Assembly: GCF_021206925.1 (NCBI RefSeq)
Contig: NZ_JAJPRF010000006.1
Span: 62,001 to 126,000, forward strand
Source of the DNA: Rhodoflexus caldus
GTDB lineage: Bacteria > Bacteroidota > Bacteroidia > Cytophagales > Thermoflexibacteraceae
Direction: 5' to 3'
DNA: 64,000 nt
In this document: one piece after another, positions 34,526 through 42,285 of the stretch
How positions within the stretch are numbered: position 1 is the stretch's first letter
How the letters are laid out: the number at the start of each line of letters is the position of its first letter
The notes under the pieces: generated by a model
What the model was told of the DNA's origin: nothing
What the model saw: the letters and a program-made list of their open reading frames with translations, nothing else
Databases searched by the model: none
Position numbers and translations under genes: made by a program

Positions 34526-34679
34526 CGGCTTGCACGGGTGATTTTGAAAACCTGCGCATATTTCCCGTTGCAGCCGAGATTTCAACCCCGAAAATGAAAG
34601 GCGGCATCTTTTGACGCACTACCGACAGCAATGGTCTGTTATGTCGTACAGAAAGGCACGGATAGGCAACCATGTGCTA

Positions 34680-35732
34680 TCAACTGTTCAGAATTTTATC
34701 TACTTCTGCCAGTACGGAAGCACTGCCTAAGTCCTGAATGCTGTTCAGGTCGGCGGTGAGTTGCTTTAGCTGATGGAAGGTTGCAATTTGCAGGTCGTGG
34801 TTGCTTTGCGCCTCTTCGCCGCGCTGATTTTGTGCCGCCAAAGATTTGAGTTCGGCCCCTGCCTGTGCAAGTTTTTTCTGCGCCAGCAACTCCTGTTTCA
34901 TGCCTGACAGTTTCTCCGCAATTTGTCGGTAGGCTTCTATGCGTTTATTAACGGTTGTCAGGTTTTGCTGTGCCTGCAACAGCAACTGCGCCCCTTGCTG
35001 AATGGCTTGTTCGTTAAGCCCGGGTTGGTAGTCATTGTCCAGAAAATAGGTCGCGCCATCGTTGGGATTGGACTGATGCTTAAACAGTACAACCGCTTCG
35101 GGATGCTCTTTGAGGTACAGTTCGCCTCTCGGTACATACAGCGCCTTAAAGCCGTCAAGCAGGTTTTGGGTCAGCAATTCTTTGAGTTGCTCGTCTTTGC
35201 GGATGTATTGCCTGTTTTCTGCAATCAGTGCATCGTATTGCGAAGCATCGGGCAGCATGTTTGCCCCCGCAAGTTGCGTTTGCAGCACATACACAAGGCT
35301 TTCAAAGTCGGAAAGACCGAATTTGGCCGCAGGAATTTCAATGCGCTGCCCCTTGCCGTCGGTAACGGTCAGTATGGCCTTGTTATTAGCAGTGAACGAT
35401 TGCACTTGCTGCAAGGGAATTTTTTGCACTTTTCCGTCGGCTAATTGCTGCAACTCTGCCTTGCTGATTTCAGCCAGTGCAATTTGTTGCGTCTTACCCG
35501 CCGACTGCAAGGCCAGCCGCTCTTCGTTGAGCAGTACCGTCTGTACAGGTTTTGAAAAATATTGCACGGCACCTACCCCCATACCAATCAGCCCAACCGC
35601 TCCCAGCACAAAAGCAAGCACGCCGCCAAGCATCCAGCCCGCTGCGGCAAGCACAAGCCCGCCAAGCAAATAGCTGAGTGCCACATTTTTAGACGGCGTT
35701 TTTTCGGGAAGCACATAAATTTCGTTTTCCAT
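34680..35732 (-). CDS. Uncharacterised membrane protein with coiled-coil tail
   Basis: A 350-residue protein. After a short cytosolic start, two hydrophobic helices (about 18-38 and 40-58) form a hairpin; residues 60-135 alternate strands like a PH-type domain (TVLLNEERLALQ, then LTVTDGKGQRIEIPA). The remaining part is rich in Gln, Leu and Ala with long predicted helices (residues 150-185 and 240-320), probably a coiled coil, and ends SVLAEVDKILNS. No enzyme motif is seen and I do not know the family. It is divergent from the sodium symporter. Confidence 0.7.
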   Translation of the reverse strand: MENEIYVLPEKTPSKNVALSYLLGGLVLAAAGWMLGGVLAFVLGAVGLIGMGVGAVQYFSKPVQTVLLNEERLALQSAGKTQQIALAEISKAELQQLADGKVQKIPLQQVQSFTANNKAILTVTDGKGQRIEIPAAKFGLSDFESLVYVLQTQLAGANMLPDASQYDALIAENRQYIRKDEQLKELLTQNLLDGFKALYVPRGELYLKEHPEAVVLFKHQSNPNDGATYFLDNDYQPGLNEQAIQQGAQLLLQAQQNLTTVNKRIEAYRQIAEKLSGMKQELLAQKKLAQAGAELKSLAAQNQRGEEAQSNHDLQIATFHQLKQLTADLNSIQDLGSASVLAEVDKILNS

Positions 35733-35859
35733 TTTTGTAATTTGTTGTTGAAAGTTTCACCTATCGGATGGAGCACTAACATCTGTTACAGGCTGTGAGT
35801 CCTATAGCAATGTTCCCCGACGATTCAAATTATACATTTTTCCTTGATTTTTCTGTGTT

Positions 35860-37230
35860 ATGCTGCTCGGCTTCATTATTCTTTACCTGCTCTTTACCAT
35901 TTTGATTGGTTATTGGGCTTCGCGAAAAGTTACTACCACCGAAGATTTTCTGGTGGCAGGCAAGCAATTGCCAATGGCTGTTACGGCGGCAGCACTTTTT
36001 GCTACATGGTTCGGTTCGGAAACGCTGATGGGGGCTTCTTCCAAATTTATTGAGAAAGGAGCAATGGGCATTATTGAAGACCCTATCGGGGCTGCTCTGT
36101 GCTTTATCTTGGTCGGTTTTTTTTACGCCAAACCCCTCTACAAACTTAATATACTAACAATCAACGATTTTTTCGGGATTCGCTTTGGCAGAAAGGCAGA
36201 GTTGATTTCTGCCATTTTTATGGTGCCGTCCTATTTCGGATGGATTGCCGCGCAGTTGGTGGCATTGGGGCTGCTGCTGCAAACCATCACCGGCCTGCCG
36301 ATGATGTGGGGTATCTGGCTCTCCATGATAGTCGTATTGTTCTACACCTACATCGGCGGCATGTGGGCGGTTTCCGTTACCGACTTTCTGCAAACTTTTA
36401 TCATTATTGTCGGGCTGTTTTTTCTGATGAGCCGTTTGTGGACAGATGTAGGCGGCTGGGAAGCCATCAATCAAAATACACCAAAGGGCTTTTTCAACAT
36501 GACACCTGAGTTTTCTTGGTTGGGCATCACCCACTACATCGCCGCACTGATTACGTTGGGGCTGGGGTCTATCCCTTCGCAAGACCTTTTCCAGCGCATC
36601 ATGTCGTCTAAGTCTGCCAAAGCTGCTGTCAATGCGTCTTTCCTAAGCGGGTTCATGTATCTTTCCATTGGCATTATGCCACTGATTATCAGTCTTTGCG
36701 GTAGCATTTTGTACCCTGACATCATGAAAGGCGACACGCAGTTGGCGCTGCCGACAATGGTTATGCAGCATACAGAACTCTGGTTGCAAATTCTTTTTAT
36801 GGGTGCGTTGCTGTCGGCTATTCTGAGCACTACGAGTGGGGCAATTCTGGCTCCCGCAGCCGTTTTGGGTGAAAATATTCTCAAACCGCTTTTTAAAGGT
36901 ACAAAACTCTCCGACCGTCAGGTACTTCACCTGATGCGCGGCTCTGTTGTTGCAGTAGCGGTGCTTTCTGCCGTAATGGCCAACATGAGCGCAAGCATCT
37001 ACGAATTGGCAGCTATGGCATCTGCTTTTACATTAGTTTCACTTTTTGCACCACTAACGGCAGGATTATATTGGAAAAAAGCAAATTCATCGGGTGCTAT
37101 TGCCTCCATGGTTAGCGGTATGTTCGTATGGCTGCTTTGCATTCTGCTGGAAACAGAAACTCCACCACTGATTTACGCCACATTAATCAGTATTTTTAGT
37201 ATGATAGCAGGCAGCTATATCAAAAAATAA
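35860..37230 (+). CDS. Sodium:solute symporter family protein
   Basis: A 456-residue SSS-family inner-membrane transporter with about twelve to thirteen hydrophobic segments. Family signs: the first helix followed by ASRKVTTTEDFLVAGKQLP, then ATWFGSETLMGASSKF (sodium-site helix), the AQLVALGLLLQTITGLP segment, and GGMWAVSVTDFLQTFIIIVG. The substrate (for instance proline, a sugar or a carboxylate) cannot be told from sequence. It is a single gene: divergent from the gene before it and followed by a 339-base gap containing a dispersed repeat. Confidence 0.9.
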   Translation: MLLGFIILYLLFTILIGYWASRKVTTTEDFLVAGKQLPMAVTAAALFATWFGSETLMGASSKFIEKGAMGIIEDPIGAALCFILVGFFYAKPLYKLNILTINDFFGIRFGRKAELISAIFMVPSYFGWIAAQLVALGLLLQTITGLPMMWGIWLSMIVVLFYTYIGGMWAVSVTDFLQTFIIIVGLFFLMSRLWTDVGGWEAINQNTPKGFFNMTPEFSWLGITHYIAALITLGLGSIPSQDLFQRIMSSKSAKAAVNASFLSGFMYLSIGIMPLIISLCGSILYPDIMKGDTQLALPTMVMQHTELWLQILFMGALLSAILSTTSGAILAPAAVLGENILKPLFKGTKLSDRQVLHLMRGSVVAVAVLSAVMANMSASIYELAAMASAFTLVSLFAPLTAGLYWKKANSSGAIASMVSGMFVWLLCILLETETPPLIYATLISIFSMIAGSYIKK

Positions 37231-37301
37231 TTTCAATAAAAATTCAAAATTTATTAACAGTATAAGTATATTCGCTATAGATAATTATTAATGGCAAATG
37301 T

Positions 37302-37370
37302 ATGAGAAACCACTTAATCGTCTATTTTGCAGCAATAATGGTGATTTTCTCAACAGCTTTTGTCTTATAA
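37302..37370 (+). CDS. Possible 22-residue hydrophobic peptide or gene relic
   Basis: ATG at 37302 encodes 22 residues that look like a signal peptide alone (MRNHLIVYFAAIMVIFSTAF, then VL) and stop 10 bases before repeat copy C. It could be the beginning of a lost secreted-protein gene, cut when the repeat arrived, or chance. No mature region follows in any frame. Confidence 0.25.
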   Translation: MRNHLIVYFAAIMVIFSTAFVL

Positions 37371-37380
37371 AGCAGGCGAT

Positions 37381-37488
37381 GATACACAAGCACAAGTGAT
37401 TTGCAAGAAATAATTTTTTTTGTAAAATATTGAAAAACAGTTATTTAAACCTAACAGGTTTCTGATACCTGTCAGGTTTATGTATAAT
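37381..37488 (+). repeat. Palindromic dispersed element, copy C
   Basis: AAACCTAACAGGT (37447-37459) pairs with ACCTGTCAGGTTT (37467-37479) with one mismatch around a 7-base loop; upstream ACAAGTGATTTGCAAGAAAT and TGAAAAACAGTTATTTAA match copies A and B. It is the only copy on this strand with a full hairpin. The rest of 37231-37569 holds the short peptide frame and a terminator. Confidence 0.82.
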
Positions 37489-37506
37489 ACTTCCACTCGC
37501 ACCCAC

Positions 37507-37541
37507 AAAAAAGCCACCCTGCAAACAAACAGGATGGCCAA
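37507..37541 (-). terminator. Intrinsic terminator after ychF
   Basis: On the minus strand GGCCATCCTG pairs with CAGGGTGGC (one mismatch) and is followed by six T; it lies about 30 bases after the ychF stop. Confidence 0.82.
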
Positions 37542-37569
37542 AAGCATATAGTATCTGATTTTCGGATAG

Positions 37570-38670
37570 TTACACATTGAAACGGAAGTGCATAATATCT
37601 CCGTCTTGCACTACATATTCTTTTCCCTCAATAGCTATTTTACCGGCCTCGCGGCAAGCAGCCTCGGTGCGATATTTCACATAATCGGGCAATTTGATTA
37701 CTTCGGCTTTGATGAAACCCCGCTCAAAGTCGGAGTGAATAACACCGGCAGCCTGCGGAGCTTTCCACCCGCGATGAATCGTCCATGCACGCACTTCTTT
37801 TTCACCTGCCGTGAAGTAGGTTATCAGGTTCAACAGGTCATACGAAGCACGAATGAGGCGGTCTAAGCCTGAGTTTTTCAGGCCGTATTCTTCCAAAAAC
37901 ATTTTGCGCTCGTCCGCATCGTCCAGTGCGGCAATTTGGGCTTCAATGGCGGCGCAAATTACCACTACCTGTGCGTTTTCGTCTTTAACAGCCTCTTTCA
38001 AACGCTCAACGTGCTCGTTGCCGCCTTTGGCAAGGTCAGATTCGTTTACGTTGGTGGCATATATCACAGGCTTTTGCGTCAGCAGGAACAAATCGGCTAC
38101 GGCTTCCCACTCTTCGGCATCTGCTTCAAGGGTACGCACGTTTTTGCCTTGTTCCAAATGCGCTTTTACTTTTTCTAATGCAGCCAATTCTTTCTTGCTT
38201 TTGGCATCGCCCGACTTGGCGGCGCGCTGCACTTTGGCTAATTTTTTCTCTACCGACTCCAAGTCGCGCAGTTGCAACTCTGTGTCAATAATTTCTTTAT
38301 CGGCAACGGGGTCTACTTTGCCCGCTACATGCACCACGTTTTCATCTTCAAAGCAGCGAATTACGTGAATAATGGCATCCACCTCGCGGATATTGGCCAA
38401 AAACTGATTGCCTAAACCTTCGCCTTTGCTTGCGCCTTTTACCAGCCCGGCAATGTCCACAAACTCTATGATGGTTGGAATAACTTTTTGTGGATTGACG
38501 ATTTCAGCCAAAATGTCCAGACGCTCGTCGGGAACGGTTACAACGCCCACATTCGGCTCAATTGTACAAAACGGATAATTGGCAGCCTCCGCTTTGGCGT
38601 TGGAGAGTGCATTAAACAAAGTGGATTTGCCAACATTAGGCAAACCGACAATACCGCATTTCAATCCCAT
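37570..38670 (-). CDS. ychF: YchF/OLA1-family translation-associated ATPase
   Basis: A 366-residue Obg-related P-loop protein that prefers ATP and associates with ribosomes. The G1 loop GLPNVGKSTLFN (residues 8-19) and DIAGLVKGASKGEGLGN are present, and the G4 position reads NVNE rather than NKxD, the known reason for ATP preference. A helical insertion (about 130-200) and a C-terminal TGS domain complete it. A perfect -7 box precedes it at 38691. Confidence 0.96.
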   Translation of the reverse strand: MGLKCGIVGLPNVGKSTLFNALSNAKAEAANYPFCTIEPNVGVVTVPDERLDILAEIVNPQKVIPTIIEFVDIAGLVKGASKGEGLGNQFLANIREVDAIIHVIRCFEDENVVHVAGKVDPVADKEIIDTELQLRDLESVEKKLAKVQRAAKSGDAKSKKELAALEKVKAHLEQGKNVRTLEADAEEWEAVADLFLLTQKPVIYATNVNESDLAKGGNEHVERLKEAVKDENAQVVVICAAIEAQIAALDDADERKMFLEEYGLKNSGLDRLIRASYDLLNLITYFTAGEKEVRAWTIHRGWKAPQAAGVIHSDFERGFIKAEVIKLPDYVKYRTEAACREAGKIAIEGKEYVVQDGDIMHFRFNV

Positions 38671-38690
38671 TGTATTTAATTTTCAGGGCG

Positions 38691-38698
38691 CAAAGGTA
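38691..38698 (-). promoter_or_regulatory. Putative -7 promoter box TACCTTTG for ychF
   Basis: Perfect TA-N2-TTTG, 20 bases before the ychF ATG. The nearest TTG is about 11 bases upstream, too close for a standard -33. Confidence 0.45.
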
Positions 38699-38704
38699 TG
38701 CAAT

Positions 38705-39985
38705 TCAGGCAAGACTTTTCAGGGCTGCCACTAATTTATCCAAATCGGAAAGAGAGGTGTACAGGTGCGGCGTAATTCGCACGCCTTTAACAGTCGGCAT
38801 ATCAATAGCCACGGTAAAAATCCGATGTTTATCGTATAGAAAATCGGCCAATTGGGCAGGCTTCATGCCTTTTACCGCAACGTTGCCCAGCGCGCAGGAA
38901 CGTTCTTTTTCCAACGGCATATTGAGGGTCAGATGAGGCAGCGATGCCACTTTCTCCGCCCAATAGTGGCACAAATAGCGCAGGCGCTCTTCTTTCAATT
39001 CACTGCCGATTAACTGATGAAAACGAATGGCATTGGCAATCGCCAAATGGTTGGAACAGGGCTGTGTACCGTTGCGTTCAAACTTGCGGATGTTGTTTTC
39101 TCCTGTGGAAACATCGCCAAAAAGCGGCCAGATATTGGCTATTTTTTCCTTGCGGATGTAAAGCATTCCCGAACCAAGCGGCGCACAAAGCCATTTGTGG
39201 AGGCTTGTGCCGTAGTAGTCGCAACCCAAATCAGGAATTTTGAAGTTTAACTGAGCAAAAGCATGCGCACCATCAACGATTACCTCCACATTGCGCTGCT
39301 TGCCCAATTGGCACAACTTGCGCACAGGCAGCACCTGCCCTGTCAGGTTAATCACATGTGTTACCAGCATGGCTTTGGTGCGGGCAGTTATGGCCTGTTC
39401 GTAGGCTTGCAGCACCTCTGCATCGCTTTTCGGGTGTAGTGGCAGCGAAATAGTTTTAACAACAATACCCTCTCGTTTGGCGCGCATATGAACGGCCTCT
39501 ACCATATTGGGGTAGTCTTGGTCGGTGATAATAAACTCATCGCCTTTTTGCAGCGGCAAACCCATAATCAGGTTGTCCAATGCCTCGGTTGTGTTGCGCA
39601 GCAAAGCAATTTCATCGGGAGAAACACCTGCAAATTCTGCCAGCAGGCGGCGGATGTTATCGCGCTCTTCAAACTGTCGGCGGCGCATATAGAACGTATG
39701 CAACCCGTTAATTTCCCGAATATTGTCCATCCATGCCTCCTGCGTTTCCATCGGCATGGGGCTGAAGTAGCCGTTTTCCAAATTGATGAAATGGGGCGAA
39801 GGGCGAAAAGCCCGCTGAACAGGCAGCCAAAATCGCTCATCGCGTGCCAATTGCTCGATATTGTCGCGCCGAAAGCCTGCAAGCTCATGTGCCAAAGCAG
39901 CAAGCGTATCGTTGTGCAATAGGAAGGCACTTCCGGCAGTAGCTGCCACCGTTTTACGGATGAAACTGCGTCTTTGCATAGACAT
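38705..39985 (-). CDS. Class V aminotransferase-fold protein with Tat-type signal
   Basis: A 426-residue PLP fold type I protein of the isopenicillin-N-epimerase/cysteine-desulfurase-like group. The N-terminus MSMQRRSFIRKTVAATAGSA resembles a twin-arginine signal, suggesting export of a folded cofactor-loaded enzyme. PLP features are NTTEALDNLIMGLP, VIVDGAHAFAQ (Asp binding the pyridine nitrogen) and GTSLHKWLCAPLG (Schiff-base lysine). The substrate is unknown. It ends 34 bases before ychF on the same strand. Confidence 0.87.
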   Translation of the reverse strand: MSMQRRSFIRKTVAATAGSAFLLHNDTLAALAHELAGFRRDNIEQLARDERFWLPVQRAFRPSPHFINLENGYFSPMPMETQEAWMDNIREINGLHTFYMRRRQFEERDNIRRLLAEFAGVSPDEIALLRNTTEALDNLIMGLPLQKGDEFIITDQDYPNMVEAVHMRAKREGIVVKTISLPLHPKSDAEVLQAYEQAITARTKAMLVTHVINLTGQVLPVRKLCQLGKQRNVEVIVDGAHAFAQLNFKIPDLGCDYYGTSLHKWLCAPLGSGMLYIRKEKIANIWPLFGDVSTGENNIRKFERNGTQPCSNHLAIANAIRFHQLIGSELKEERLRYLCHYWAEKVASLPHLTLNMPLEKERSCALGNVAVKGMKPAQLADFLYDKHRIFTVAIDMPTVKGVRITPHLYTSLSDLDKLVAALKSLA

Positions 39986-39987
39986 TA

Positions 39988-40419
39988 TTAAAGTAAAAGC
40001 CATTCTAATGCTTCGCTATCGTTGGAAAAATTGCCAATATCAAGTATTTTTTCACTTTGTTGTACCTGACTCACCTCATCCATAATCTGTTCATTAGACA
40101 GTTCAGCTATCATATCTTCAGGCATTACAATAGCATATTTTTTTAAACATCCTTGATTTGCTATTTGGTGCATATAGACAGCTACCCACTCCTGTAATTC
40201 GGGTAGAATAGGATAATTTACTTTTACACTGTTATCAAGAACTCGTCTACATCCCGTAGTGCAAATCAACTCAAAACATTTTGTAACTTCTTGACGCAAC
40301 AACTCATCCGAAGGAATATCTGATGTAGCAAACCATTCACAATACATCACTCCATTCAACGGATGAACAAGACAACGCAGTAATGCACCTTCATAAATAA
40401 CCTGAAAATCACCTATCAT
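39988..40419 (-). CDS. SpoIIAA/STAS-like hypothetical protein, second copy
   Basis: A 143-residue soluble protein in the same layout as the protein at 5315-5752: an N-terminal strand pair (QVIYEGALLRCLVHPLNG), a mid strand followed by LKKYAIVMPEDMI, and a final NFSNDSEALEWLL. Sequence identity is low, so this is a shared family, not a recent duplication. ATG at 40419 is chosen; an in-frame TTG extension to 40497 is possible. It ends 2 bases before the aminotransferase start, so the two are probably co-transcribed. Function unknown. Confidence 0.7.
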   Translation of the reverse strand: MIGDFQVIYEGALLRCLVHPLNGVMYCEWFATSDIPSDELLRQEVTKCFELICTTGCRRVLDNSVKVNYPILPELQEWVAVYMHQIANQGCLKKYAIVMPEDMIAELSNEQIMDEVSQVQQSEKILDIGNFSNDSEALEWLLL

Positions 40420-40586
40420 AGCAACTTGTATAATTTGAGTGAGGAAACAAGATTTCGGATTTTTAGAAACCGGCAAAAACTGTATCATCTGCAACAACCT
40501 ATGTACTGATACAATGCTTAGTCAATCGCGCCTTACAAATATAATTTTCGTGGTTTGATTAATTCAAGTTATTGAAACACTGTGTT

Positions 40587-40594
40587 TAACTTTG
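40587..40594 (+). promoter_or_regulatory. Putative -7 promoter box TAACTTTG
   Basis: Perfect TA-N2-TTTG, 30 bases before the small membrane protein ATG at 40625. No -33 TTG at the usual distance. Confidence 0.42.
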
Positions 40595-40624
40595 TTGTTA
40601 ATAGCCCGTAAACAAATTAAAATC

Positions 40625-40840
40625 ATGACACAAGAACCTGTTAAAAGAGAGAAAAATACTCTTGCCGATTATCTTTCCTTAGGCCCTATGTTAGGCTATT
40701 TTCTGCGTGTTTTTAAGAAAGACGGCGGCAGTGGGCATATCAATTTCAACCTGCGCATGATGCACGGCATCAACCGCATTTCTATTCTGATGTTTCTTTT
40801 TTGCTTGATTGTCATTATTGTCCGCAGGCTCTTCCTGTAA
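40625..40840 (+). CDS. Small conserved membrane protein (DUF6728-like)
   Basis: A 71-residue protein: a polar N-terminal half with YLSLGPMLGYFLRVFKK and FNLRMMHGINRISI, then one C-terminal transmembrane helix ending RRLFL. It resembles a short Bacteroidota family that I believe is catalogued as DUF6728; the name is from memory and should be treated as tentative. The function is unknown. ATG at 40625 is preferred to an in-frame TTG at 40592. Confidence 0.7.
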   Translation: MTQEPVKREKNTLADYLSLGPMLGYFLRVFKKDGGSGHINFNLRMMHGINRISILMFLFCLIVIIVRRLFL

Positions 40841-40887
40841 GTTTTCACTTTTTTTTATTAATTGCATATGCATACAATCGCAAGCAT

Positions 40888-41256
40888 ATGCACATAGAGG
40901 CTTTCAGAGAATTTTGCCTTTCACTGGCAGGAACTGTCGAGGAGTTTCCTTTTGACGAACAAACACTGGTTTTTAAGGTGGGCGGCAAAATATTTGCCCT
41001 TACCTATGTGGATGATTTTGAGAGCATTAATGTAAAATGCGACCCTGAAACTGCCATTGAACTGCGCGAAAAGTACAACGACATAAAGCCGGGCTATCAT
41101 ATGAACAAACAGCATTGGAACACTATCGTTGTGAACGGCGATGTGCCCGATGCGGAAATCATACGATGGGTACGCCACTCCTATGAGCTTGTGCGCCTCA
41201 GTCTTCCCAAAAAAGTACAAGTATCTATTCAGGCAATTTCTTCAACCGATGCGTAA
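40888..41256 (+). CDS. MmcQ/YjbR-family protein
   Basis: A 122-residue single-domain protein of the MmcQ/YjbR family, described as DNA-binding-like by fold. Typical words are FPFDEQTLVFKVGGKIFAL, then NVKCDPE and GYHMNKQHWNTI. Length fits. The start chosen (MHIEAFREFC) follows a gap of 47 bases after the small membrane protein. Its stop overlaps the start of the OmpA-like gene by 8 bases, giving translational coupling; a functional link is not obvious. Confidence 0.88.
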   Translation: MHIEAFREFCLSLAGTVEEFPFDEQTLVFKVGGKIFALTYVDDFESINVKCDPETAIELREKYNDIKPGYHMNKQHWNTIVVNGDVPDAEIIRWVRHSYELVRLSLPKKVQVSIQAISSTDA

Positions 41257-41944
41257 AAAGTGGCTGTTTTGCATTTTCGCTTTTTGGTTACAAGCGGCGG
41301 CGGCTCAAAAAATTACATACACTGTCGAGGGAGAAGTAACCGATGCCGCCGATAACCTCCCGATTGCCGAAGCACTGGTCGTAGTTACGTCTAACACCAG
41401 CACCAACCAAATGCGCATTTTGACCAACGAGGCGGGTAAATACAGGGTCAGTTTGCAACAAGGGCAATCATACCTGATAACAGCCCTGCACAAAGAGTAT
41501 TTTGCACAGCCTGCTATTAAAATTAACACCATTGGCGAGCAATCCTCCTTTCGGCTACCTATCAAGTTGAATAAACTTGAGAAAAATAAACCTTTCCGAA
41601 TAGACAGTATTTATTTTGACATCAGTTCCGATTCACTCTTGCCGGAGTCTAAACCCGCACTTTTGCAATTGCAGTTACTGCTCTCGCTCAACAGTCGCAT
41701 CAAGGTTGAAATAGCCGTCCATACCGACTCCCGCGGCGACGATGCCTTCAATCTGGGGCTTTCGCAACTGCGCGCCGTTCGCATCGCAGACTATCTGATT
41801 GGCAAAGGAATAGACGGCAAGCGCATAACCCCCAAAGGCTACGGGGAAACGCGGCTGCTGAACCATTGCCGAAACGACGTTAAATGCAGCAATGCCGAAC
41901 ATCTCGTCAATCGGAGAGTAGAGTTAATTATTACAGATTATTAA
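41249..41944 (+). CDS. OmpA-family protein with carboxypeptidase-regulatory-like domain
   Basis: A 231-residue envelope protein. Signal peptide MRKKWLFCIFAFWLQAAAAQ; residues about 25-105 form a carboxypeptidase-regulatory-like (Ig) domain (VEGEVTDAADNLPIAEALV); residues 115-231 are an OmpA C-terminal peptidoglycan-binding domain with IYFDISSDSLLPESKPAL, the VHTDSRGDD loop and LVNRRVELII. It probably tethers the outer membrane or a surface complex to peptidoglycan. The start codon lies inside the end of the MmcQ/YjbR gene. Confidence 0.9.
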   Translation: MRKKWLFCIFAFWLQAAAAQKITYTVEGEVTDAADNLPIAEALVVVTSNTSTNQMRILTNEAGKYRVSLQQGQSYLITALHKEYFAQPAIKINTIGEQSSFRLPIKLNKLEKNKPFRIDSIYFDISSDSLLPESKPALLQLQLLLSLNSRIKVEIAVHTDSRGDDAFNLGLSQLRAVRIADYLIGKGIDGKRITPKGYGETRLLNHCRNDVKCSNAEHLVNRRVELIITDY

Positions 41945-42010
41945 AAAATTTTGTAACCCTTTTGACAGGCTGTTCGTACAAATGCATAAATCGTCAAATT
42001 ACTTACAGCC

Positions 42011-42202
42011 ATGAAATTGCTTACCAAATCTCAGGAAAACAAAATGGTAGCCGGCGTATGTGGAGGCTTAGGCCGCTACTTCAACATAGACCCTGCCCTG
42101 CTGCGCGTGGGTTTTGTAGTAGCTACCGTTTTTGGTGTAGGCATGCCCATTGTTCTCTACGCCGTATTGGCAGCAGTTCTTCCCCAAGAAAGATACTGGT
42201 AA
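42011..42202 (+). CDS. PspC-domain protein
   Basis: A 63-residue protein that is almost entirely a PspC domain: KMVAGVCGGLGRYFNIDP then LLRVGF and a hydrophobic helix (VVATVFGVGMPIVLYAVLAA). PspC proteins are small membrane proteins of the phage-shock-type envelope stress response; stand-alone copies like this are common in Bacteroidota. It is followed by a strong terminator. Confidence 0.9.
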   Translation: MKLLTKSQENKMVAGVCGGLGRYFNIDPALLRVGFVVATVFGVGMPIVLYAVLAAVLPQERYW

Positions 42203-42245
42203 AATGAATAGTAAATAGAGTCTTCTAAATCACTAAACTAAAAAG

Positions 42246-42275
42246 AAAAGGCTGCGCTCGTTGAGGCAGCCTTTT
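42246..42275. terminator. Intrinsic bidirectional terminator
   Basis: AAAAGGCTGC (42246-42255) pairs with GCAGCCTTTT (42266-42275) around 10 bases, between the convergent PspC and lepA genes. Confidence 0.88.
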
Positions 42276-42285
42276 TCTTTGATGC

